From JBBQTQ01 sp038213135 (lineage in GTDB: Bacteria; Actinomycetota; Thermoleophilia; Gaiellales; Gaiellaceae): a DNA stretch of 34,869 nucleotides. The notes beneath the pieces were generated by a model, which ran no database searches, was not told the origin of the DNA, and saw only the letters and a program-made list of their open reading frames with translations. The stretch covers positions 1-34,869 of the forward strand of contig JBBQTQ010000020.1 in the NCBI GenBank assembly GCA_038213135.1. Direction: 5' to 3'. Positions 15,272-22,965 of this stretch are shown one piece after another. A program made the translations under genes and the position numbers. Position 1 is the first letter of the stretch. Each line of letters begins with the position of its first letter.

Positions 15272-15663
15272 TGCTCGGCGAGCAGCTTCCGGTACGACTC
15301 GGCATCGAGCAGCCCGTCGACCTCGCTCGGATCGCCGATTCGGACGCGCACCAGCCAGCCGTCGCCGTAGGGATCCTCGTTGACCGTCTCGGGCTCGTCG
15401 ACGACCTTCCGGTTGACGGCGAGCACCTCGCCCGAGAGGGGTGAGATCAGATCGGAGACCGCTTTGACGGATTCGACCTCGCCGTACGGCCCGTCCTTGG
15501 AAAGCGTCGAACCCTCGTCGGGCGGCTCGTAGTGCACGAGCTCGCCGAGCGAGTCCTGCGCGTACCAGGTGATGCCGAGCGTCGCCTCGTCGCCCTCGAT
15601 CCGCGCCCAGTCGTGCTCGCGGTGGTACTTCAAGTCGTCCGGATAGCTCTCAGCCGCTGCCAC
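15268..15663 (-). CDS. gcvH: Glycine cleavage system H protein
   Basis: This is a 131-aa lipoyl carrier. The lipoylated Lys is K67 in GEVESVKAVSDLISPLSGEV, the hallmark of GcvH. YHREHDWARIEGDEATLGIT is a normal N-terminus. It shuttles the aminomethyl group between P, T and L proteins. The GTG start directly follows the gcvT TGA (TGAGTG). No lipoate-attachment gene is present in the window. Confidence 0.95.
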   Translation of the reverse strand: MAAAESYPDDLKYHREHDWARIEGDEATLGITWYAQDSLGELVHYEPPDEGSTLSKDGPYGEVESVKAVSDLISPLSGEVLAVNRKVVDEPETVNEDPYGDGWLVRVRIGDPSEVDGLLDAESYRKLLAEQ

Positions 15664-16716
15664 TCAGCGCTCCTCTCGCTTGTAGATCGGTTTCGGAACG
15701 ACGCGCGCCCGCCGTGGCCGGCCCCGCACGTCGACCGTCAGCACCTGGCCCGGCTCCGCGAGCTCGGAGTGCACGTAACCCATGCCGATTCCCTGGTCGA
15801 GCATCGGCGAGTGCGTGCCGGACGTGACCTCGCCGCCCTCCTCGATCGCCATCCCCTGGCGCGGAATCGCCTTGTCCTCCATCACGAACGCGACAAGCCG
15901 GCGCTCCGGCCCCTCCTCCTTGATCCTGCGCAGCTCGGCGACGCCCGTGAACTCCTTGTCGAGCGCGCACGTCCAGCCCAGCCCGGCCGAGATCGCATCC
16001 GTCTCGGGACCGATGTCGTTCCCGTGCAGCGGGTAACAGACCTCGAGCCGCAGGCTGTCGCGCGCCCCGAGACCGCAAGGCTTCACACCGCGCTCGAGCA
16101 CCCGCTCCCAGAGCGCGCCCGCCTCGTCGGCCACCACGAGCACCTCCACGCCGAGCTCGCCCGTGTAGCCGGTCCGGTTGACCATGCACTCGATCCCGTC
16201 GATCTCCCCGTTCTCGAAGGTGAACGCTGGTGCCTCCGTTAGCCCGAGCCGCTCGAGCGACCGCGGCCCCTGCACCGCGAGCAGCGCGTACTCGTCTGAG
16301 ACATCGCGAACGTCCGACCCTCGCAGCTCCCGCTCCTGCAGCCAGCGGAAGTCCGCGTCGCGGTTGGAGGCATTGACCACCAGCAGAAAGCGGAACGGAT
16401 CGAGCTGGTAGACGATCAGGTCGTCGAGGATCCCACCTTGCTCGTTCGTCAGCAGCGTGTACTGCGCCTGACCCGGCCCGATCCGGTCGAGGTCGTTCGA
16501 GAGCACCGACTGCAGCAGCTCCTTCGCGCGCGGCCCCTCCACCTCGAACTCGCCCATGTGGGAGACGTCGAAGACCCCCGCGTCCTCGCGAACGGCCCGA
16601 TGCTCGGGAATGACGCCGTCGTACTGGACAGGCATCTCCCAGCCCGCGAACGGCACCATGCGCGCGCCGAGGACGACGTGCTGCTCGTGGAGAGGCGTCC
16701 GGCGCAGCGTCTGCAC
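15664..16716 (-). CDS. gcvT: Aminomethyltransferase (T-protein)
   Basis: This 350-aa folate-dependent enzyme transfers the one-carbon unit from aminomethyl-lipoyl-GcvH to tetrahydrofolate, releasing ammonia. Signatures are MVPFAGWEMPVQYDGVIPEHRAVR, DVSHMGEFEV (with the conserved catalytic-site Asp nearby), NRTGYTGELGVEV and LRLEVCYPLHGND. The start is GTG, with no strong SD. It is the first gene of the gcv operon and begins only 18 bp after the ftsZ stop. No glycine riboswitch fits in that gap, so the operon may be transcribed from ftsZ or from a promoter inside ftsZ. Confidence 0.95.
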   Translation of the reverse strand: MQTLRRTPLHEQHVVLGARMVPFAGWEMPVQYDGVIPEHRAVREDAGVFDVSHMGEFEVEGPRAKELLQSVLSNDLDRIGPGQAQYTLLTNEQGGILDDLIVYQLDPFRFLLVVNASNRDADFRWLQERELRGSDVRDVSDEYALLAVQGPRSLERLGLTEAPAFTFENGEIDGIECMVNRTGYTGELGVEVLVVADEAGALWERVLERGVKPCGLGARDSLRLEVCYPLHGNDIGPETDAISAGLGWTCALDKEFTGVAELRRIKEEGPERRLVAFVMEDKAIPRQGMAIEEGGEVTSGTHSPMLDQGIGMGYVHSELAEPGQVLTVDVRGRPRRARVVPKPIYKREER

Positions 16717-16734
16717 CGGGCGGATGCTAGTTAC

Positions 16735-17811
16735 TCAGCCGTCGCGCAGGAACGACGGAACGTCGAGCACGTCGGCAGGAATGTCGAAGCCTCCCGCCGC
16801 CCGCTCGCGCTCACGCGTCGTCTGCGGAACCAGCATCCGCTCGCGCCGCGGACGCGTCGTTCGCCTGGCCCCGAAGCCGGTGGCGATCACCGTCACCCGC
16901 ACCTCGTCGCCGATCGAGTCGTCGATGACTGCCCCGAAGATCACGTTCGCATCGGCGTCCGCCGCGCTCGTGACGACCTCGGCCGCCTCGTTGACCTCGA
17001 AGAGCCCGATGTTTTTGCCGCCGGTGACGTTCAGCAGGATGCCGGTCGCGCCTTCGATCGAGGACTCGAGCAGCGGGGACGAGACTGCGGTGCGTGCCGC
17101 CTCGGCCGCGCGGTTCTCACCCGAGGCGATGCCGATGCCCATCAGGGCCGAACCGGCGTCGCGCATGATCGTGCGCACGTCGGCGAAGTCGAGATTGACG
17201 AGGCCGGGGATCGTGATCAGGTCGGTGATGCCCTGGACGCCCTGGCGGAGCACGTCGTCGGCAAGTCGGAAGGCCTCGACGACCGACGTCCGCTTCTCGA
17301 CGACCTGCAGCAGCCGGTCGTTCTCGATCACGATCAGCGTGTCGACCTGGTCGCGGAGGTTGGCAATGCCCTCCTCGGCGACCGACGAGCGCCGCCGTCC
17401 CTCGAAGGCGAACGGCTTCGTGACGACGCCGACGGTCAGAACGTCGAGCTCGCGGCCGATCTCTGCGACGACCGGTGCAGCGCCTGTGCCGGTGCCACCG
17501 CCCTCACCGGCGGTGACGAAGATCATGTCGGCGCCCTTGAGGGCCTCCTTCAGCTCGTCGCGTGTCTCCTGCGCCGAGGCCAGACCGACCTCGGGGTTCG
17601 CGCCGGCGCCGAGGCCGCGCGTCACCTTCGAGCCGATGTGGATCTTCACGTCCGCGTCGCTCATCAGGAGCGCCTGCGCGTCCGTGTTCACAGCAATGAA
17701 CTCGACCCCGGTCAGGCCGGCGTCGACCATCCGGTTGACGGCGTTCGTACCGCCGCCACCGACGCCGATGACTTTGATCACTGCCAGGTAGTTGCCTGAT
17801 TCGTTTCTCAC
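16735..17811 (-). CDS. ftsZ: Cell division protein FtsZ
   Basis: This 358-aa tubulin-like GTPase forms the Z-ring. The GTP-binding GGGTGTG is at 104-110, IKVIGVGGGGTNAVNRM is at 12-28, and the T7 loop is in NLDFADVRTIM. The C-terminus carries a short basic linker and the conserved tail DIPADVLDVPSFLRD, which normally binds FtsZ partners. FtsA is absent from this cluster, so another anchor such as SepF is likely but not seen here. The start is GTG, with GAGG about 10 nt upstream. A strong promoter lies in the 133-bp ftsQ-ftsZ gap. Confidence 0.97.
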   Translation of the reverse strand: MRNESGNYLAVIKVIGVGGGGTNAVNRMVDAGLTGVEFIAVNTDAQALLMSDADVKIHIGSKVTRGLGAGANPEVGLASAQETRDELKEALKGADMIFVTAGEGGGTGTGAAPVVAEIGRELDVLTVGVVTKPFAFEGRRRSSVAEEGIANLRDQVDTLIVIENDRLLQVVEKRTSVVEAFRLADDVLRQGVQGITDLITIPGLVNLDFADVRTIMRDAGSALMGIGIASGENRAAEAARTAVSSPLLESSIEGATGILLNVTGGKNIGLFEVNEAAEVVTSAADADANVIFGAVIDDSIGDEVRVTVIATGFGARRTTRPRRERMLVPQTTRERERAAGGFDIPADVLDVPSFLRDG

Positions 17812-17876
17812 GCTCGATCAGCCTCGACCTGAAGCTCTAGTGGACGGTGGGGCGGCCGGGGCGCTCCTCGGGCAGC

Positions 17877-17905
17877 AGAGTACGTGCGCTCGCACGGCCT
17901 GTCAA
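17877..17905 (-). promoter_or_regulatory. ftsZ promoter with a palindromic spacer
   Basis: On the minus strand the -35 TTGACA (17905-17900) and -10 TACTCT (17882-17877) are separated by exactly 17 bp. The spacer contains CGTGCG-AG-CGCACG, a perfect 6-bp inverted repeat (17896-17883) that would suit a repressor. The predicted transcript starts near 17870 and gives a leader of about 60 nt before the ftsZ GTG. Confidence 0.7.
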
Positions 17906-17944
17906 TGCGGAATTCACAGGGGCTGTGTGGACAAAGTCTCAACC

Positions 17945-18739
17945 TCAACCTCCGACTTGAGGGTTGCTCGCCGACACCGGACGGTCTGGGACGCTGACGT
18001 CGACGTAGGCAGATTCGCCCGCGAGCGAGAGGATCCTGCGTGCGATCGCGAGCTTCAGGCGAAGCTGCGAATCGTCGCCGAGCCGGATTTCGCCGCCGGA
18101 GGCGAGCTGTGCGGTGATCGAGCCGTTCTGGACGGCCACCGACCGAACGCCTGTGGACAACCGCAGCTCGATCAGCGCGGTCGCGCTCGCGACAGCGGGC
18201 GCCAGGTCGCTCGTTACCGAGGAGTTGACCGCCAACGCCGCGGTGTGAGTGACCCAGATCCGCGGCAACGCAGGGTAGGGCCTCGCGGTCAGCTCGCGGA
18301 GGATGCGGTCGCGCGCCGACACGACCCAGGCGCTCGAGCCCTGCCGGAGCACGGCCACCGGCACCTCGAGCTTCACGAGCACGCGGAGCGTGTTCGGGAA
18401 GCTGCGATCGAGTTGCGCGGAGGCGACCTGCGGCAGCGCGATCAGACGGCGCGCGGCAGCGCCGGTGTCGAAGCCGATCAGGTTCGAGCCGACGGAGGGC
18501 GCGAGCTCCTCTCGCACCTTCGCGGCGACCCCGGGCGGCACTCCTGGCACCTCGATCGTCCGGATTGCGAACACGGAGCTGCGCGCGATCCCGAAGTAGG
18601 CGCCGATCCCACCGACCGCCAGGAGCAGGCCAAGGAGGATCGAGCGCGTCGACGGGAGCCACCGCTCGGCCGGCGCCTGCCTCGTGGGCACGGCCACGAG
18701 CTCTGCGCCGCCTCCCCCCCGTCCAGGTGTCTTGCGCAC
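17945..18739 (-). CDS. ftsQ: Cell division protein FtsQ/DivIB
   Basis: This is a 264-aa bitopic membrane protein. It has a basic cytoplasmic N-terminus (residues 1-30), one membrane helix at about 34-52 (ILLGLLLAVGGIGAYFGIA), and a POTRA domain beginning FAIRTIEVPGVPPGVAAKV. A beta domain follows, with the typical LPQVASAQLDRSFPNTLRVLV. It links FtsL/FtsB and the FtsWI synthase at the septum. The start is GTG, 34 bp after the murB stop. A near-perfect hairpin (GCGCGGACGA GAT TCGTCGCGC, one bulge) lies in that gap. Confidence 0.9.
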   Translation of the reverse strand: MRKTPGRGGGGAELVAVPTRQAPAERWLPSTRSILLGLLLAVGGIGAYFGIARSSVFAIRTIEVPGVPPGVAAKVREELAPSVGSNLIGFDTGAAARRLIALPQVASAQLDRSFPNTLRVLVKLEVPVAVLRQGSSAWVVSARDRILRELTARPYPALPRIWVTHTAALAVNSSVTSDLAPAVASATALIELRLSTGVRSVAVQNGSITAQLASGGEIRLGDDSQLRLKLAIARRILSLAGESAYVDVSVPDRPVSASNPQVGG

Positions 18740-18773
18740 GCGCGGACGAGATTCGTCGCGCCGGCGGCCGCTC

Positions 18774-19649
18774 CTACCCGTCGAGCCGCAGATCCCCGAG
18801 CAGCTCGACCTCGCGCTCGAGCTCGACGCCGAACTGTTCGCGGGCCTGTCTGCGTGCCTCGCGCATCAGAGCCAGAGCGTCTTCGGCACGAGCCTGCCCC
18901 GCGTTCTCGATGAAGTTCGCGTGCCGCGGCGAGATCAGCGCGTCGCCGATCCGGAAGCCCTTCAGCCCGCACGCTTCGAGCATCCGCCCCGCGCTGAGCT
19001 CGTGGTCGGGATTCTTGAAGACGCTGCCGAAGGTGCGCTTGTTCGTCGGCTGCGCAGCCTTGCGCTGCGACTGCAGCTCGGCGATCGCGGTGCGGATCTC
19101 GTCGAGCGGGCGTGGACTCAACCTGAACTCCACGCGCGCAACGACCTGCCCTGGGCGAAGGCTCGAGTGCCGGTAGGTCAGGTCGAGCTCGGCAGCCGAG
19201 AGCCAGGCCGAGCCCTCGCCGTCGGCGACCAGGGCCCGCTCGAGCACGCCCGACCAGTCGCCGCCGTAGGCGCCGGCGTTCATGCGCACTCCGCCTCCCG
19301 CGGTGCCGGGGATCGCGCAGGCGAACTCGAAGCCGCCGAGCCCGGCGGCGCGGGCGCGGTGCAGGCAGACGGCGTTTGCGGCGCCCCCGCCCGCGCGCAG
19401 GAGATCTCCTTCGATCTCGACCGCGGCCAGGTCACCCTCCAGGCGGACGACCAGCGCGTCGATGCCCTCGTCGGCCGCAAGCAGGTTCGAGCCGAGCCCG
19501 ACCGGGATCACGGTCAGCCCGTGGTCGGCCGCCCAGGCGAGCGCCTCGGCGAGCTCCGCGACCGTCCGCGTCCGCGCGAACGCCGTCGGCGGCCCGCCGA
19601 TGCCGACCGTCGTCAGCTTGGCGAGCGGGACCTGCTCGAGCGCGATCAG
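18774..19649 (-). CDS. murB: UDP-N-acetylenolpyruvoylglucosamine reductase, probable CTG start
   Basis: This FAD-dependent enzyme makes UDP-MurNAc. Conserved parts are TTVGIGGPPTAFA, VIPVGLGSNLLAADEG, FACAIPGTAGGGVRMNAGAYG, YRHSSL, GSVFKNP and CGLKGFRIGDALISPRHANF. Homology begins at IALEQVPLAKLTTVG. No in-frame ATG, GTG or TTG lies between the murC stop and that point. The only suitable start is CTG at 19649, which overlaps the murC TGA as CTGA, giving 291 aa. A G-rich stretch precedes it. The nearest ATG (19775) lies inside murC and would add an Arg-rich extension that looks like out-of-frame murC sequence. Confidence 0.93.
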   Translation of the reverse strand: MIALEQVPLAKLTTVGIGGPPTAFARTRTVAELAEALAWAADHGLTVIPVGLGSNLLAADEGIDALVVRLEGDLAAVEIEGDLLRAGGGAANAVCLHRARAAGLGGFEFACAIPGTAGGGVRMNAGAYGGDWSGVLERALVADGEGSAWLSAAELDLTYRHSSLRPGQVVARVEFRLSPRPLDEIRTAIAELQSQRKAAQPTNKRTFGSVFKNPDHELSAGRMLEACGLKGFRIGDALISPRHANFIENAGQARAEDALALMREARRQAREQFGVELEREVELLGDLRLDG

Positions 19650-20833
19650 CGGAGCCCCCCGAGGACGGTCTCTGCCGCGCGGTCGACGTCGCCGGCTCCG
19701 GCGGTGAGGACGATGTCGCCCGCGCGGGCGCGCCGGGCGAGGAAGCGCGCGCCGTCGGCTGCGTCCGGTGTCCACGCGGGCACGAAGCCGGGCCGCACGT
19801 CGTTGAGCGCGTCGATGACGAGCTTCCCGGTCACGCCCGGAACCGCGGTCTCACGCGCCGGGTAGACATCCGCCACGGCCACGGCGTCGGCCGCCGCGAG
19901 AGCGATCGCGAGCTCCCGCGCCGCATGGCGAGTTCGCGAGAACAGATGCGGCTGGAACAGGACGAGCACGCGGCCCTGCGGGCGCAGCTCGCGGGCCGAC
20001 GCGATCGCGGCTGCAACCTTCGCCGGGTTGTGCGCGTAGTCGTCGTAGACCGCGACGCCGCCGACCTCGCCGCGGAGCTCGAGCCGGCGGCCTGCGCCCT
20101 CGTAGTCGACGATCACGCGCTCGGCGTCCGCGCGAGCCACGCCGGCGAGCTCGAGCGCCGCCAGCGCCGCCGCTGCGTTGCGGCGGTTGTGCTGGCCGGG
20201 GACGGCCAGGTCGAGCTCGACCGGTGGAAGCTCCTCGCCTCGCACGGTATGCGGCAGCTCGGCGAGCCAGCGCTCGAAGAGCTCGGCCACTTCCGCTCGT
20301 GAGCAGAACTCCGAGTGGTGGTCGAGGTCGACGTTCGTGACGACGCCGATCTGAGGTCGCAACAGCTCGAGCGTGCGGTCAGATTCGTCGCCCTCTGCGA
20401 CGAGCCAACCGCTGCCCGCGCGTGCGTTGCCGCCGAGCTGGGGAACCTGGCCGCCGATCAGGAAGGTCGGGTCGAGATCGAGCCGGTCGAGGCAGAAGGC
20501 GATCATCGCGGCAGTGGTCGTCTTGCCGTGAGCGCCCGCGACGACGATCGAAGGAGCGAGCGACACGAGCTCGGCGAGCAACTCGCCGCGGCGACGGCCC
20601 TCCACGCGACCGGCGAAGGCGGTCGAGACGATCGCCTCGGCTCCCGCGGGCGGCTCGGGCGGCTCCGGAGCGATCGCGATCGCGACGTCGGCGAGCGCCT
20701 CGAGGTACGGCGTCTCATGCCTGTCCCAGCCCGAGACCTCCGCGCCCCAGTCGCGCGCAACGATCGCGAGCGCGCTCATCCCGGCGCCGCCGATGCCGGC
20801 GAACCAGAGCCTGCGACCCTCAAGCGGACGCAA
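19646..20833 (-). CDS. murC: UDP-N-acetylmuramate--L-alanine ligase
   Basis: This Mur ligase adds L-Ala to UDP-MurNAc. WFAGIGGAGMSALA is the N-terminal nucleotide-sugar motif. The P-loop is VVAGAHGKTTTAAM. VAEGDESD, TNVDLDHH, PGQHNRRNAAAALA and YDDYAHNPAKV are all typical. The TTG at 20833 fits best: it gives a normal N-terminus (MRPLEGRRLWFAG) and a 14-nt overlap with murG. At 395 aa it is compact beside the usual 450-490 aa, with shortened loops but no lost motif that I can see. The stop overlaps the murB CTG (CTGA). Confidence 0.94.
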   Translation of the reverse strand: MRPLEGRRLWFAGIGGAGMSALAIVARDWGAEVSGWDRHETPYLEALADVAIAIAPEPPEPPAGAEAIVSTAFAGRVEGRRRGELLAELVSLAPSIVVAGAHGKTTTAAMIAFCLDRLDLDPTFLIGGQVPQLGGNARAGSGWLVAEGDESDRTLELLRPQIGVVTNVDLDHHSEFCSRAEVAELFERWLAELPHTVRGEELPPVELDLAVPGQHNRRNAAAALAALELAGVARADAERVIVDYEGAGRRLELRGEVGGVAVYDDYAHNPAKVAAAIASARELRPQGRVLVLFQPHLFSRTRHAARELAIALAAADAVAVADVYPARETAVPGVTGKLVIDALNDVRPGFVPAWTPDAADGARFLARRARAGDIVLTAGAGDVDRAAETVLGGLR

Positions 20834-21881
20834 GCGCGACCAGCTCCTCGGCGATCTCCTCCGCCGCGTCGGGCCGGGCGGCGGCCCGCATCGCGGCACC
20901 CATCTCGGCGAGCCGCGCCGGGTCGGCGAGCAGCGAGCGGACGAGCTCCGGGATGCGCTCGAGCTCGCGCTCGGGAACGACGACCGCGCCGCCGGCCCGC
21001 TCGAAGTAGCGCGCGTTGCCGGTCTGGTGGTCGGCGGTCGCATGCGGATAGGGGACGAGAACCGCCGGCTTGCCCGCAGCGGCCAGCTCCCAGACCGACC
21101 CGCCCGCCCGCGCGAGCACGAGGTCGGCCGCGGCGAGCGCGGCGCCGAAATCGTGCGTGTACGGCAGCAGCCGGTAGTCCGGTCTGGAGACGTGCAGCGA
21201 CTCGTAGTCGCGCTCGCCGGCGAGATGCAGCACCGCCGGCCCCTCCGCACCGAACTCGGCGGCGACGAGCTCGTTGATGCTCTTCGCTCCCTGGCTGCCG
21301 CCGAAGACGAGCAGGACCGGCCCTTCGGCGGGCAGCTCGAACGCGCGGCGCGCGTCCTCGCGCGGCACGACGCGCGAGCTCGCGGGCACCGGCCGGCCCG
21401 TCACGCGGTACTTGCCGCCCTCGCGGCTCGCCACCGGGAAGGCGAGGAAGACCCGGCGCGCGAACGGCGCCGCGAGCCTGTTGGCGAGACCGAGATGCGA
21501 GTCCGCCTCCATCAGGGCCGCCGGAATCCGCCGCCCGGCCGCTGCGAGCACCATCGGCCCGGCCACGTAGCCGCCGCCACCGAGCACCACGTCGGGCCGG
21601 CGGCGCGCGAGGATCCGCGAGCAGGCTACCGGCGCCGCGGCCGCGAGCCCGAGCGCGCGCGCGAGCCTCAGGCTCGGCCGCCGCGGGAAGCCCGCGACGC
21701 GGAACGGATCGAACTCGTAGCCCGCCTCAGGTACGAGCCGCGCTTCGACGCGATCCGGCGACCCGGCGAACGTCACGCGGACGCCGCGGGCGCTCAGGGC
21801 CTCCGCCACCGCCAGCGACGGCAAGACGTGGCCGCCCGTCCCCCCGGCTGCGATCAGGCATGCGAGCTTCTGCGCGGACAT
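20820..21881 (-). CDS. murG: UDP-GlcNAc--MurNAc-pentapeptide-lipid I transferase
   Basis: This 353-aa GT-B glycosyltransferase makes lipid II at the inner face of the membrane. The lipid/nucleotide loop IAAGGTGGHVLPSLA is at residues 8-22. DVVLGGGGYVAGP and LLVFGGSQGAKSIN are the second and third glycine-rich loops. RAGGSVWELAAAGKPAVLVPYPHATADHQTGNA binds UDP-GlcNAc. The ATG at 21881 (MSAQKLACLIAAGG) gives the normal N-terminus. It lies 155 bp inside the 3' end of ftsW. Confidence 0.95.
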   Translation of the reverse strand: MSAQKLACLIAAGGTGGHVLPSLAVAEALSARGVRVTFAGSPDRVEARLVPEAGYEFDPFRVAGFPRRPSLRLARALGLAAAAPVACSRILARRRPDVVLGGGGYVAGPMVLAAAGRRIPAALMEADSHLGLANRLAAPFARRVFLAFPVASREGGKYRVTGRPVPASSRVVPREDARRAFELPAEGPVLLVFGGSQGAKSINELVAAEFGAEGPAVLHLAGERDYESLHVSRPDYRLLPYTHDFGAALAAADLVLARAGGSVWELAAAGKPAVLVPYPHATADHQTGNARYFERAGGAVVVPERELERIPELVRSLLADPARLAEMGAAMRAAARPDAAEEIAEELVALASA

Positions 21882-22965
21882 CGCTGCGAGCGATGTTAAG
21901 GAGGATGCCCACCGCCGCGAGCACCACCACGACACTCGTGCCCCCGTAGGAGACGAGCGGCAGCGGTACTCCGGTCAGCGGCGCAATGCCGACCACGGCC
22001 GCGAGGTTGAGCGCGGCCTGCCCGCAGACGAGCACCGTCAGGCCCGCCGCGAGGAACTTCCCGAACGGGTCGCGGCTGCGCAGCGAGATCCGGATCCCCG
22101 CATAGCCGAAGGTCAGATACGCGGCGATTAGCGCCGCCAGGCCGACCAGCCCGAGCTCCTCGCCGATGATCGCCGCGATCATGTCGGTGTGCGCCTCGGT
22201 GAGGTAGAAGATCTTCTCGACGCTGGCGCCGAGGCCGCGCCCGAAGATGCCGCCCGAGCCGAGGCCGATCTGCGCCTGCACGATCTGGAAGCCCGCGCCC
22301 TGCGCGTCATGCCAGGGGTTGACGAAGCTGAAGATGCGCGCGCGGCGGTACGGCTCGAAGTAGATCGCCGCCAGGCCGAGCGCGGTGACGATCGCACCGC
22401 CGCGAAAGAGCGTCTTCAGCGGCGAGCCGGCGATCAGGAGCAGCGCGCCGAGCGTCAGCACGAAGGCGATCGTCGTGCCGAGGTCGGGCTCGGCGAGGAG
22501 GAGCAGGGCGAAGCCGGCGAGGAGCAGGCCGACGGGCTTCAGGAGCTCCTTCAGGGTGCGCGGGGCCGGATTGCGAGCCAGGTGCGCGGCGAGCCAGACG
22601 ATGAACGCGAGCTTCGCCAGCTCGGAGGGCTGGAAGTTGGTCGGGCCGACGGTGATCCAGCGGCGTGCGCCGTTCACCTTGTCGCCGAGCACGAGCACAG
22701 CGGCAAGCAGGGCGAGGCTGCCCACGACGAGCGTCGGAGCCAGCGCGCGCAGGACTCGGTAGTTCATCCGCGAGGCGACGACCATCGCCACGATCCCGAG
22801 CAGGATGAAGACGCCTTGCCGCTTCAGGTAGTAGCTCGGGTCGTGCCCGCCGACGGCCGCAGCCGCCGAGGTGGCGCTGTAGACCATGACGAGCCCGAAC
22901 GCGACGAGCCCGAGCGTCACGAGCACGAGCAGGTTCGACTCGAGGTGGCGCTGGCCCCTCTTCAC
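21727..22965 (-). CDS. ftsW: Septal peptidoglycan polymerase FtsW (SEDS family)
   Basis: This is a 412-aa SEDS glycosyltransferase with about 10 membrane helices. Signatures are NFQPSELAKLAFIVWLA, LAEPDLGTTIAF, IVQAQIGLGSGGIFGRGLG, FLTEAHTDMI-like (YLTEAHTDM) and GVPLPLVSYGGTS. It polymerises lipid II at the septum with FtsI. The GTG start overlaps the murD TGA (GTGA). The family core ends near residue 360. The last 50 or so residues (Arg, Pro and Gly-rich) are encoded in another frame on top of murG, an unusually long same-strand overlap. Confidence 0.93.
   Translation of the reverse strand: MKRGQRHLESNLLVLVTLGLVAFGLVMVYSATSAAAAVGGHDPSYYLKRQGVFILLGIVAMVVASRMNYRVLRALAPTLVVGSLALLAAVLVLGDKVNGARRWITVGPTNFQPSELAKLAFIVWLAAHLARNPAPRTLKELLKPVGLLLAGFALLLLAEPDLGTTIAFVLTLGALLLIAGSPLKTLFRGGAIVTALGLAAIYFEPYRRARIFSFVNPWHDAQGAGFQIVQAQIGLGSGGIFGRGLGASVEKIFYLTEAHTDMIAAIIGEELGLVGLAALIAAYLTFGYAGIRISLRSRDPFGKFLAAGLTVLVCGQAALNLAAVVGIAPLTGVPLPLVSYGGTSVVVVLAAVGILLNIARSDVRAEARMPDRSRGDGRPRLAVAGGGGGPERPRRPRDVRRVAGSRRSAART

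Noticed and set aside
16717..16734. Glycine riboswitch before gcvT
   Set aside because: Only 18 bp separate ftsZ and gcvT, far too short for the aptamer.
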